Assembly: GCF_001507595.1 (NCBI RefSeq)
Contig: NZ_LQBQ01000012.1
Location: forward strand, 62,001-126,000
Direction: 5' to 3'
From: Ruegeria marisrubri
GTDB taxonomy: Bacteria > Pseudomonadota > Alphaproteobacteria > Rhodobacterales > Rhodobacteraceae
Length of the DNA: 64,000 bases
Shown here: piece after piece, positions 9,701 to 17,214 of the stretch
Layout of the letters: every line of letters starts with the position of its first letter
Numbering within the stretch: position 1 is the first letter of the stretch
Notes under the pieces: generated by a model
Seen by the model: the letters and a program-made list of their open reading frames with translations, nothing else
The model's database searches: none
Told to the model about the DNA's origin: nothing
Made by a program: the position numbers and the translations under genes

Positions 9701-10141
9701 GACCAGCACGCCGCCCTTGGGGGCCGAGCCATAGGCGTTGCCGTGCTTCAGCGCGTCGCCCGAGCGGTCCACGCCAGGGCCCTTGCCATACCACATTGAA
9801 AAAACGCCCTCGACCTCGCAATGAGGGTCCAGTGTTGCCTGCTGTGCGCCCAGAACGGCGGTCGCGCCCAGATCCTCGTTTACCGCGGGCATGAAGGTGA
9901 TGCGGTCTTGGGTCAGCCGGTCTTTGGCGCGCCACATTTCAAGATCCAGACCGCCGAGCGGAGAGCCGCGATATCCCGACACGAACCCGGCGGTGTTCAG
10001 ACCGGCATCCCGGTCGCGCCGCGCCTGATCCATCATGATCCGGACCAGGGCCTGCGTCCCGGTCAGGAATACCCTGCCTTGGGATAGATTGTAGCGGTCT
10101 TCCAACTGGTAGGTCCGGAAATCGGAAGCATGGCGGGTCAT
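6734..10141 (-). CDS. Indolepyruvate ferredoxin oxidoreductase, fused alpha and beta subunits
   Basis: A 1135-residue thiamine-diphosphate enzyme. The N-terminal part is the pyrimidine-binding and TPP region, the centre carries two cysteine-rich iron-sulfur segments (CEGCGDC and CNKDYSCLGGFC), and the C-terminal part is the gamma-type domain with VTGVGGTGVVTVGAL. Archaeal IOR has separate IorA and IorB; this fused form is typical of aerobic proteobacteria and converts aryl- or branched 2-oxo acids to acyl-CoA during aromatic amino acid breakdown. The frame stays open 57 codons further upstream, but the ATG at 10141 fits the family start (MTRHASDFRTYQLED) and has GGGGAT upstream. Divergent from an Lrp regulator, the usual context. 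Confidence 0.93.
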   Translation of the reverse strand: MTRHASDFRTYQLEDRYNLSQGRVFLTGTQALVRIMMDQARRDRDAGLNTAGFVSGYRGSPLGGLDLEMWRAKDRLTQDRITFMPAVNEDLGATAVLGAQQATLDPHCEVEGVFSMWYGKGPGVDRSGDALKHGNAYGSAPKGGVLVVAGDDHGCVSSSMPHQSDVAFMAWFMPTLNPASVEEYLEFGEYGFALSRFSGTWVGFKAISETVESARSVELRPDRQFIRPEIDLPPGGLHVRAADLPSPEIETRIQHKLRAVRAFAEANPIDRRIYDIEKARFGFVTTGKAHLDLMEALRLLGLDEAACRRLGIDIYKVGMVWPLARRNALRFVKGKAEVLVVEEKRGIIESQFKEYFYDWPGDKPHKMVGKYDSHGEPLIPWTGELSPLMLVPIVADRLHRFFPEEDLPAKAKALADHPPQLINVPGATRTPYFCSGCPHNTSTKVPEGSIAASGIGCHVMASWMDRHTVGYAQMGGEGVPHVVASKFNGGKHIFQNLGEGTWYHSGSLAIRQAVAAGTNITYKILYNDAVAMTGGQPVDGPVSVAGIAQTCRAEGVERIAIVSDDISKFHHADFPSETTFHDRAELDSLQRELRETPGVTVLIYEQTCATEKRRRRKRGTMEDPKRFVWINDLVCEGCGDCSVESNCLSVEPRETPFGRKRKINLSTCNKDYSCLGGFCPSFVTVEGATRRKRAVKLELSALEADLPTPEMPPLTEPFDLLVTGVGGTGVVTVGALITMAAHLEGKGASVLDFTGFAQKFGTVLSYIRLGTAPEALNQVRIDQGSADAVIGCDIVVSSAPKASAHYRKGTQVVLNRAEMPTGDLVLRRDAQLKVDKRETAIANVVGPDHVSGFDANAAAEALLGDAVFANVMMLGYAWQKGLVPVSEAALGQAILLNGVAIEKNRLAFAIGRCMAADPARLDGYKDPRPEVETLDQMIDRRATFLTEYQNAAYAKQYTDRIARFRAAQPDVPENLIRAVARNLFKLMAYKDEFEVARLMTGESFSKELAEQFEGDFKIKYHMAPPLLIGPKDARGRPEKRVFGPWLRSAMGHLARFKSLRGTALNPFGYHGEARMHRETLAWYQALLDRAEREFTPDRQAAWIDALAAADEIRGYGPVREEAVRKARTVVDQALS

Positions 10142-10288
10142 CGGAGTATCCCCTTCGAGCGCGCGTATTGGAAAGGAGAGGATAGCCGGATGCGAGTGGA
10201 AAAGTGATCCAAACTTGATTGCATTATTGCGGAATCGTGGTGAAAATAGCCAAATTTGTGGCGAAAAAAGAAAAAAGTGACCAGCCCT

Positions 10289-10747
10289 ATGCATCTCGAT
10301 GACCGTGATCACCGCATCCTCGCCTTGCTTCAGCAGGATTGCCGAATCTCGAATGCCGATCTGGCCGAGGCGGTGGGCATGTCGCCTTCGGCACTATGGC
10401 GGCGTGTCCGGAGTCTGGAAGAGGCGGGAGTCATCGAACGCTACGGCGCAGTGGTCAGTCCTTCGGCAATGGGGCTGCAATTCCAGGCGATCGTGCATGT
10501 TCACCTGACCCGCCACGACCCCGACGGGATCGTCGAGTTCATCAGGGCCGTCGAGAACAGCAAGGAGGTTCAGGAATGCTATGCCACGACCGGGCAGGCG
10601 GACTATCATCTGCGCGTGTTGTGTGCCGATCTTGCCGCCTACAACCGTTTTCTCGAAGGGTTTCTGTTTCGCCTTCCGGCGGTCGCAAGCGCCCAGACAA
10701 ACGTGGTGCTGCGCACCATCAAGCGGAACCGGCCGGTCGAGGTCTGA
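10289..10747 (+). CDS. Lrp/AsnC-family transcriptional regulator
   Basis: A 152-residue protein with an N-terminal winged HTH (NADLAEAVGMSPSALWRRV, about residues 20-38) and a C-terminal RAM ligand-binding domain (about residues 66-150), which in this family binds amino acids and forms octamers. It is divergent from the indolepyruvate oxidoreductase, across a 147-base intergenic region, and probably controls it in response to an aromatic amino acid. The start is uncertain: ATG at 10289 gives the canonical LDDRDHRIL beginning, while a GTG at 10277 in frame is also possible; neither has a strong ribosome-binding site. Confidence 0.9.
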   Translation: MHLDDRDHRILALLQQDCRISNADLAEAVGMSPSALWRRVRSLEEAGVIERYGAVVSPSAMGLQFQAIVHVHLTRHDPDGIVEFIRAVENSKEVQECYATTGQADYHLRVLCADLAAYNRFLEGFLFRLPAVASAQTNVVLRTIKRNRPVEV

Positions 10748-10760
10748 AGCGGCCCTAAGA

Positions 10761-11150
10761 TTAATGCGCGAATTCGACCCAGGCCCAGGCCATGGCGACA
10801 TAGGTGAGGTTGTGGAGCAACTGATCCAGCCCCGCCGTGCGCCAGAAGGCTGCCTGATCGGGTTGAAGCTGTTTCTTGTCTGAATAGTTGGCCTTGGCGA
10901 AATCAATGTTGAAATGGATCACCCATTCCAGAAATCCGATGACCAAAATGAACGACCACGGCGCACCGACGATCAGGAAAACAATCGCCGATCCAAGCGC
11001 GTGGACGATGGCATGTTGTGCCCGGCCCGCGTGAAAATACTCACCCCGACCGTCCAACATCTTGGGCGTCTGCAGGTAATAGTCGGCAAACATGTGCTTT
11101 ACCTGCAAAAGGCAAAGCAACAGCAACAGGCTGCCTAGCGTAGCCGGCAA
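10761..11150 (-). CDS. DUF3307 family membrane protein
   Basis: A 129-residue hydrophobic protein. It starts with a leucine-rich segment (LGSLLLLLCLLQVKHMFADYY) and has two further membrane segments around residues 50-75 and near the C-terminus; the HMFADYYLQT and HFNIDFAKA stretches are conserved in DUF3307. The function of the family is not known. The gene converges on the Lrp gene with 13 bases between stops. Nothing nearby gives it a role. Confidence 0.75.
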   Translation of the reverse strand: MPATLGSLLLLLCLLQVKHMFADYYLQTPKMLDGRGEYFHAGRAQHAIVHALGSAIVFLIVGAPWSFILVIGFLEWVIHFNIDFAKANYSDKKQLQPDQAAFWRTAGLDQLLHNLTYVAMAWAWVEFAH

Positions 11151-11353
11151 GGTGATCCTCCCGATATCATCCTATGGTTTAGACTAGGGGGATAATTCGC
11201 TTGGCGCAAATGAACTCGTTCACATAACGCGAATATCCGCACAAAAGGGAAACCATTTGCGTCGCATGGCGCGGTTGCGATAGCCTGAATTCGTTAAAGA
11301 TCCGTTGCCGACAAAGGGAAGGTTCAAAAGGTAATTCAACAGGGGCCGGTCCC

Positions 11354-14300
11354 ATAGAACGCACGCTTTTTCGCTTCATCTGGAAATATTCGAAACGCGA
11401 CCAGCTGATCCTTCTGGCCGTCACGGCGACGCTCTTTCCGCTTCTCTACCTGACGCTTGAACTTCCCAAGCGGATCATCAACGACGCGATCGGCGCAACC
11501 ACCGAGACCGTTCAGGTTCTGGGATACACTCTCGACCGCGTCACCTTTCTGATGGTTCTCTGTCTTCTCTTCCTGCTCGCGGTGCTGGCGCATGGGTTGA
11601 TGAAGATGCGGATCAACACCATGAAGGGCGTTCTGAGCGAAAGGATGCTGCGCCGCTTCCGCTACCAACTCATCAGCCGTATCCTGCTGTTTCCCCAGCC
11701 CTATTTCGAACGGGTCAGTCAGGGCGAACTGGTTTCGATGGTGACCGCCGAAAGCGAGCCGATGGGCGGCCTGATGGGGGACGCGATCAGCCAGCCGGTC
11801 CTGCAGGCCGGGCAGATGCTGACCATCCTGTCCTTCCTGTTCGTGCAAAGCCCCTGGTTCGGGCTGGCCGCGGTGGCGCTGATCCCGGTTCAGGCCTGGT
11901 TGATCCCAAAGCTGCAGCGCCAGATCAACCTGCTCAACAAGAAACGTATTCAGGAGGTCCGCGTTCTGGCCGCCCAGATCGGCGAGAGCGCGGCCGGAGC
12001 CTCGACGCTGCGCAGCAATGCCGGTTGGCGGTATCGTCGCGCGAAGATCTCGCATCAATTGGGGCGCCTGTTCGGCATCCGTTTCGAGATCTACCAGAAG
12101 AAATTCTTCATGAAGTTTCTCAACAACTTCATCTCGCAGCTGACACCGTTTCTGTTCTACTCGGTCGGCGGCTATCTGGTGTTGCAGGGCAGCGTCTCGC
12201 TGGGCGCTCTGGTTGCGGCGCTCGCGGCCTACAAGGATCTCAGCTCTCCGTGGAAAGAGCTTCTGACCTATTACAACCAGACGCAGGACATGTCGCTGCG
12301 GTGGGAGGTGGTGATCGACCGCTTTGCGCCGCCCGGCATGTTCGACGAGAACCTGCTGGAGGGCGAGCCAGAGGAGTACCCGCGTCTGAACGGGGACATC
12401 GTGCTGGATCACGTCTCGGTCCGCGATGCCGATGGCAATCATGTGCTGGACGATCTCGACATCACGCTGCCGGGCGGAGGCGTCATCGGTATTTCCGCCC
12501 CCAGCGAGGAAGACCGCCGGGCGCTGGGCGAACTGCTGCGGCGAGAGATACTGCCAAGTTCGGGGAAGGTGACGGTCGGGGGGCTGAACCTGTCCGAATT
12601 GCATCAGGCGGTTCTGGCTTTGCGGATTGGTCATGCCAGCTCGCGGCCAGTGATGTTCCAGGGCACTTTTGGCGACAACGTCATGATGCCCATGCGCTTC
12701 AAACCCGTTGGCGAAATTCCCAAGGACGACTTTTTTCTGGAAACTCTGCGGGCTGGAAACAGTCCCGATCCATTTGAGACGGAATGGCTTGATCCATCGC
12801 GCGCGGGGTTCAAGAACGTTTCCGAACTGCGGGACTGGTGGTTGAAACTGATCGAGGGGATGGGATCGGGCGCGGCCCTTCTGCGGCGCGCTGCCGATCA
12901 GGTCTTTGAGGCGAAGGAGCATCCGGAACTGGCCGCCAAGCTCGTAGAATTGCGTCCCGTGGTGCAGCAGGCGGTGCGCGATGCCGGATTGGAGCAGCAG
13001 GCCTTTGTCTTTGACTGGGACTCTTACAATCCGGCTCTGCCGGTGGCCGAGAACCTTCTGTTTGCAACGCCGCGCGTTCCTGTGACACAGGAATTGCTGG
13101 CGGAGCAGACGGTGTTTCTTGGGCAGTTGCGGGAACTGGGGCTGGATGAGACGCTGGTCGGTCTGACCAGTGATGTGATCGAGATGCTGCGCCAGATCTT
13201 TGGCCTGGACGGAACGGACCATCCGTTGTTCCGCAAGCTGGGGCTAGAGGCCAAGACTTATGAGGCGGCGGTTGAGCTGGTGGAGAGAACGCGCAGCGAT
13301 GGTGCCGCCGCGCTGGACGACGCCGAACTGGCGAGTTTCCTTGCGGTGCCATTCGTCATTTCGGCCGAACAGATCGGGCCAGCCTTTTCAGATGAGCTCA
13401 AGAGCCGCATCCTCGAACTGCGCCACTCGCATTCGGAAAAGTTGCTCGAAAGCCTGCATGGAGTGTTCGAGCCCCTGCATAGAGATGAATTTGCGCCCGG
13501 GTTGACCGTTCTCGAGAATGCATTGTTCGGCAAGGTCAGCCAGGTCGGTGGTGCCCGCGCCGACGAGTTGCGCAAGGTGATCGTCGAGGTGCTTTCGGAA
13601 CAGGGCGCCCGCCCTTACGTCGTGGAACTCATTTTCGATGTTCCGGTCGCGCTGGGTGGTCAGAACCTGCCCGCGGTCTTTGCAGAGCCCCTGTCCTTCA
13701 CCCGTGCCACGATCAAGAAACCCGACATCCTGATCTTGGACTCGGCTCTGGCCAGCTACGACATGGAAACCCAGGTTTCGGTCTACAAGAACCTGCGCGC
13801 CCTGTTGCCTGAGACCACCGTCATCTATCTCAACGACCAGTTCCAGTCTCCCGAGGCCTTCGATTTGCATATCGAGATCCGGCAGGGCAGGATCGTCAGC
13901 GAGGAGGCTCCCATGGAGTTCGAGGAAGAAAGTGCCGCCTCGGCGGACCTTGCGCGCAAGTTGAGGGCGCTGGAGCAGACGCCGCTGTTTTCTGGGCTGG
14001 ACCGCCGGCAACTGCGCCTGCTGGCCTTTGGTGCGCGCTGGTATTCGGCCAAGGCTGGCGAGGTCGTGTTCCTCAAGGACGACGAGCCGACGGATGGCGC
14101 CTACATGATCATCGAGGGCGAGGCCGCGCTGTATCTGCCCAAGCCGGAAGGCGAAGAGGATCAACTGGTCGCAAAGGTAGGCCCCGGAACGCTGGTCGGC
14201 GAGCTTGGTCTGATCCGCAAAGAACCGCGCGCGCTCAGTATGATTGCCGAAACCGACCTGACCTGCCTGCGCATCGGCGAAGAGGAATTTCTGGCGGTGG

Positions 14301-14365
14301 TCGAAAACGACGCCGCGACCGCTTTCAAGCTTTTGCAGGTTGTTGCAGGATACGTTTCGAGCTGA
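11354..14365 (+). CDS. Degenerate ABC transporter-like protein with C-terminal cyclic nucleotide-binding domain
   Basis: With an ATA start at 11354 the protein is 1003 residues. Order: six-helix ABC exporter membrane domain (about 15-330), nucleotide-binding-like domain (about 350-830), and a cNMP-binding (Crp-type) domain (about 865-1000; VGELGLIRKEPRA keeps the phosphate-cassette Glu and Arg). The ATPase motifs are gone: the Walker A position reads ISAPSEEDRR with no GK[ST], the LSGGQ position reads LSFTR, and Walker B reads ILILDSALASYD without the catalytic Glu. About 350 residues separate the Q-loop from Walker B, far more than usual. No ATG, GTG or TTG exists in frame between the upstream region and 11552, but the residues encoded before 11552 include the first membrane helix; AGGGG lies 8 bases before the ATA. 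Substrate and role are unknown. Confidence 0.82.
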   Translation: MERTLFRFIWKYSKRDQLILLAVTATLFPLLYLTLELPKRIINDAIGATTETVQVLGYTLDRVTFLMVLCLLFLLAVLAHGLMKMRINTMKGVLSERMLRRFRYQLISRILLFPQPYFERVSQGELVSMVTAESEPMGGLMGDAISQPVLQAGQMLTILSFLFVQSPWFGLAAVALIPVQAWLIPKLQRQINLLNKKRIQEVRVLAAQIGESAAGASTLRSNAGWRYRRAKISHQLGRLFGIRFEIYQKKFFMKFLNNFISQLTPFLFYSVGGYLVLQGSVSLGALVAALAAYKDLSSPWKELLTYYNQTQDMSLRWEVVIDRFAPPGMFDENLLEGEPEEYPRLNGDIVLDHVSVRDADGNHVLDDLDITLPGGGVIGISAPSEEDRRALGELLRREILPSSGKVTVGGLNLSELHQAVLALRIGHASSRPVMFQGTFGDNVMMPMRFKPVGEIPKDDFFLETLRAGNSPDPFETEWLDPSRAGFKNVSELRDWWLKLIEGMGSGAALLRRAADQVFEAKEHPELAAKLVELRPVVQQAVRDAGLEQQAFVFDWDSYNPALPVAENLLFATPRVPVTQELLAEQTVFLGQLRELGLDETLVGLTSDVIEMLRQIFGLDGTDHPLFRKLGLEAKTYEAAVELVERTRSDGAAALDDAELASFLAVPFVISAEQIGPAFSDELKSRILELRHSHSEKLLESLHGVFEPLHRDEFAPGLTVLENALFGKVSQVGGARADELRKVIVEVLSEQGARPYVVELIFDVPVALGGQNLPAVFAEPLSFTRATIKKPDILILDSALASYDMETQVSVYKNLRALLPETTVIYLNDQFQSPEAFDLHIEIRQGRIVSEEAPMEFEEESAASADLARKLRALEQTPLFSGLDRRQLRLLAFGARWYSAKAGEVVFLKDDEPTDGAYMIIEGEAALYLPKPEGEEDQLVAKVGPGTLVGELGLIRKEPRALSMIAETDLTCLRIGEEEFLAVVENDAATAFKLLQVVAGYVSS

Positions 14366-14371
14366 GCCCGT

Positions 14372-14713
14372 TCAGGTCTTGGGGCCGCAGAACTGCCGGT
14401 ACAGCAGCTCGATCAGTTCGGCGGTCTTGCCGTCTGTCAGGGAATAGTAGATCGTCTTGCCCTCGCGGCGTGTGCTGACCAACCCTTCTTCGCGCAGCCG
14501 CGCCAGCATCTGGCTGACCGCTGCCTGGCGCATGTCCATCAGGCTTTCCAACTCACCCACGGATTTCTCTCCTGCGCCGAGGTGGCACAGGATCATCAGC
14601 CGGCCTTCATGCGCCAGCGTCTTGAGAAAGGCCGCCGCCTGACAGGCACTTGCCTGCATGTCGGCAGGTGTGTCCGGGGACAAGGGATGGGAATCTGTCG
14701 GTTGGATCGTCAC
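14372..14713 (-). CDS. ArsR-family repressor, SqrR/BigR-like (persulfide-sensing type)
   Basis: A 113-residue winged-helix repressor; the HTH lies at about residues 52-85 (GELESLMDMRQAAVSQML). It has no metal-site CxC motif of the ArsR/SmtB metal sensors. Instead Cys43 and Cys109 are 66 residues apart, the same spacing as the two redox cysteines of Rhodobacter SqrR and of BigR, which form a tetrasulfide in the presence of sulfide-derived persulfide; Cys24 is extra. The sensing role is inference from this spacing. It converges on the ABC-like gene with only 6 bases between stops. No sulfur gene is adjacent, so its targets are elsewhere or are itself. Confidence 0.82.
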   Translation of the reverse strand: MTIQPTDSHPLSPDTPADMQASACQAAAFLKTLAHEGRLMILCHLGAGEKSVGELESLMDMRQAAVSQMLARLREEGLVSTRREGKTIYYSLTDGKTAELIELLYRQFCGPKT

Positions 14714-14772
14714 GGCTCATCCGCATAGCAATTTCAAGGTTGACGCAATATGCCCCAACTTCGGCACTAATG

Positions 14773-16005
14773 TCACCCCTCCCGTGCCGGGGCGCCCCCC
14801 TGAAACGCGTTTCCCTCCACATAGTTGCACGGGTCCTCCTGCATCTGCAGGTGCAGGCCTTCGCCGGTATAGGGATGGGCGCGGGCCAAATCCTCGTCAA
14901 CGTCGATTCCCAGCCCCGGAGCTTGGGGTGGCGACACGAAGCCCCCTTCGACCCGGATCGCCCCCTTGATCAGCCGGTCGTGGAAGGGGGTGTCGATGCT
15001 TTCCAGCAGCAGGATGTTCGGGACCGAGGCGGCCAGTTGGATGTTGGCCGCCCATTCCACCGGCCCGGCATAGAGATGCGGCGCCATCTGGGCGTTGTAC
15101 ACCTCGGCCATGGCCGCGACCTTCTTCATCTCCCAGATGCCGCCGGCGCGGCCAAGGGCAGGCTGCAGGATCTCGGCAGCGCCCGCGCGCAGGACGGCGC
15201 CGAACTCGGCCTTGGTTGTCAGGCGTTCACCTGTGGCGACCGGGATGCGGACATTGCGGGCGACGCGGGCCATGTCCTCGATCATGTCGGGGGGCGTGGG
15301 CTCTTCGAACCACAGCGGCGAGTAGGGCTCCAGCGCCTGACCCAGCCGGATGGCGCCTGCGGTGTTGAACTGCCCATGTGTGCCGAACAGCAGGTCGGCC
15401 TTGTCGCCCACCGCCTCGCGGATGGCCTTGCAGAATGCGACCGACATAGAGATGTCGGACATTGCCGGCATGTGCCCGCCGCGCATGGTGTAGGGGCCTG
15501 CCGGGTCGAACTTGACCGCCGTATAGCCGCGCCGGACCATTTCGGCGGCACATTCCCCTGCCTGTTCAGGGGACGTCCAGAAATCGGTCAGGTCATGCTG
15601 TGGCAGCGGGTAGAGATAGGTGTAGGCCCGAATCCGATCATTCATCCGCCCGCCGATCAGGGCGTGAACCGGGCGGTCGCGATCCTTGCCCAGAATGTCC
15701 CAGCAGGCGATTTCCAGCCCCGAGAACGCGCCCATCACGGTCAGGTCGGGGCGTTGCGTGAAACCGCTGGAATAGGCGCGACGGAACATCAACTCGATAT
15801 TCTCGGGGTTCTCGCCGGCCATGTGGCGTTCGAACACGTCGTGGATCACGTGCTTCATCGCCTCCGGCCCGACGGACGAGGCATAGCATTCGCCCCAGCC
15901 GGTGATGCCGGTATCGGTCGTCACCTTGACCAGTATCCAATAGCGCCCGCCCCATCCGGGTGCGGGTGGCGCAGTCACGATGACGTCGAGATCCTGCAGT
16001 TTCAT
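14773..16005 (-). CDS. Mandelate racemase/muconate lactonizing enzyme family (enolase superfamily) protein
   Basis: A 410-residue enolase-superfamily enzyme: an N-terminal capping domain (about 1-125) and a TIM-barrel domain. The barrel shows the KFDP segment after strand 2 and the EEP metal-ligand segment (WFEEPTPPD), followed by TGERL and a His-containing APHLYAGP end. These enzymes abstract the proton alpha to a carboxylate; the MR subgroup includes sugar-acid dehydratases and cycloisomerases. Which sugar acid is used cannot be told. ATG at 16005 has GGAGGAGAG just upstream. It follows the alcohol dehydrogenase gene by 23 bases in the same direction, so the two may act on one sugar or polyol. 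Confidence 0.85.
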   Translation of the reverse strand: MKLQDLDVIVTAPPAPGWGGRYWILVKVTTDTGITGWGECYASSVGPEAMKHVIHDVFERHMAGENPENIELMFRRAYSSGFTQRPDLTVMGAFSGLEIACWDILGKDRDRPVHALIGGRMNDRIRAYTYLYPLPQHDLTDFWTSPEQAGECAAEMVRRGYTAVKFDPAGPYTMRGGHMPAMSDISMSVAFCKAIREAVGDKADLLFGTHGQFNTAGAIRLGQALEPYSPLWFEEPTPPDMIEDMARVARNVRIPVATGERLTTKAEFGAVLRAGAAEILQPALGRAGGIWEMKKVAAMAEVYNAQMAPHLYAGPVEWAANIQLAASVPNILLLESIDTPFHDRLIKGAIRVEGGFVSPPQAPGLGIDVDEDLARAHPYTGEGLHLQMQEDPCNYVEGNAFQGGAPAREG

Positions 16006-16028
16006 AGGCTCTCCTCCCTCTCGCGAGG

Positions 16029-17132
16029 CTATTCCGCCGCATCCCGGTTGAACAGGATCACGTTGCGCTTGGCGCTGCCGGTTTTGGTGTCCTCGATCGC
16101 CTCGTTGATCTGGTCCAGCGTCCAGCGCCCCGAGATCAGTTCGTCCAGTTTCAACCGCCCCTGCTGGTAGAGGTCGATCATCCACGGAATGTCGCGCTGG
16201 ATCACCACGTCGCCCATCTTGGATCCGATCAGCCCCTGTCCGATGGCGGCAAGGATCACCGGCTCGTAACTCGCCTGCGCGCCGGAATGGGGCATGCCGA
16301 TCATGATCGCCTTGCCGCCGCGGCCCAGATAGCGCGGTGCCTGATCGTAGGCCGGGATCGCCCCAACGGTGATCAGAACGGCGTCGGCCCCTCGACCCCC
16401 GAGTGCCTTGTAGGCGGCCTTCCACGGGGCATCGAGTGTTGCCAGCACGCCGTGCGTCGCGCCGAATTCCTTGGCGATTTCCAGCTTTTCCTCGGTCATG
16501 TCCACCGCCACGATGCGACGTGCCCCGGCAAGCCGTGCGCCTTGGATCGCGTTCAGGCCGACCCCGCCCGCGCCGATCACGACGACATCCTGCCCGGGGC
16601 GCAGACCGGCGGCATTCACCGCCGCACCGACGCCGGTAATCACGCCGCAGGACAGCAGGCAGGCCACGTCCTTGGCCATGTCCTGGGGTATCTTGACGAT
16701 TTGCCTGTGGCTGACCACGACCTTTTCGGCAAAGGCCCCGCAGGCCATCGCCTGCTCCAGGGGGCCACCATCCGCCGTTTTCAGAGGGCCTTTGACCGTG
16801 TTGTAGGGGGTTTCGCAGATGGTCGGTTTGCCGCCGGCGCAGGACGGACAAGAACCGCAGGCCCGGATAAGAGTGACGACAACGGAATCGCCGACCTTGA
16901 AATCACCGGCGGCATCGCCCACCGCCGTGACTATGCCGGCGGCTTCGTGGCCATAGACGGCAGGCAGAAATCCTCCCCACGCGCCGCTGGCATAGGTTAT
17001 GTCGGAATGGCAGATGGCTACTGCGTCCAGCGTAACCTCGACCTCGCCGGTTCCAGGTGGCGCGATCTGAACCTCTTCGATCACCAGAGGCTTGTTGAAT
17101 TCCCGGCACACGGCCGCCTTGATGGTTTGCAT
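16029..17132 (-). CDS. Zinc-dependent medium-chain alcohol dehydrogenase
   Basis: A 367-residue MDR enzyme. The structural zinc lobe is present as C-x2-C-x2-C-x7-C (ACGSCPSCAGGKPTIC). The catalytic zinc site has AICHSD and the GHEAAG histidine-glutamate pair, and NAD(P) binds at VVIGAGGVGLNAIQGA. It oxidises an alcohol or reduces an aldehyde; the substrate is unknown. The ATG at 17132 is preferred over an upstream start in the same frame because it begins the conserved fold and has GGGGAGG upstream. It precedes the enolase-superfamily gene by 23 bases and follows the MFS gene by 82. Confidence 0.9.
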   Translation of the reverse strand: MQTIKAAVCREFNKPLVIEEVQIAPPGTGEVEVTLDAVAICHSDITYASGAWGGFLPAVYGHEAAGIVTAVGDAAGDFKVGDSVVVTLIRACGSCPSCAGGKPTICETPYNTVKGPLKTADGGPLEQAMACGAFAEKVVVSHRQIVKIPQDMAKDVACLLSCGVITGVGAAVNAAGLRPGQDVVVIGAGGVGLNAIQGARLAGARRIVAVDMTEEKLEIAKEFGATHGVLATLDAPWKAAYKALGGRGADAVLITVGAIPAYDQAPRYLGRGGKAIMIGMPHSGAQASYEPVILAAIGQGLIGSKMGDVVIQRDIPWMIDLYQQGRLKLDELISGRWTLDQINEAIEDTKTGSAKRNVILFNRDAAE

Positions 17133-17214
17133 GGTTTCCTCCCCTTGCTTGTGGCCACGGTGGCGCGGGGAGGGGGCGCTTCGCAAGGCGGAAAACGCCA
17201 CAACCTTGTCGTTC

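Noticed and set aside
6602-9799. Open frame of about 1065 codons on the plus strand
   Set aside because: It lies antisense to the indolepyruvate oxidoreductase, has low-complexity Arg/Ala/His-rich content and no recognisable domain; the minus-strand protein has clear motifs.
10217-10236. Imperfect dyad GATT...AATC between the Lrp and indolepyruvate oxidoreductase genes
   Set aside because: Only four bases of each arm pair and the centre is not symmetric; too weak to call an Lrp site.
11190-11245. ATTCGC...GCGAAT and TGAAC-TC-GTTCA repeats upstream of the ABC-like gene
   Set aside because: Short arms with long or tiny spacers; could be chance and no regulator is adjacent.
11336-13222. Open frame of 628 codons on the minus strand
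   Set aside because: Gln/Arg/His-rich composition and antisense to the ABC-like gene; no domain seen.
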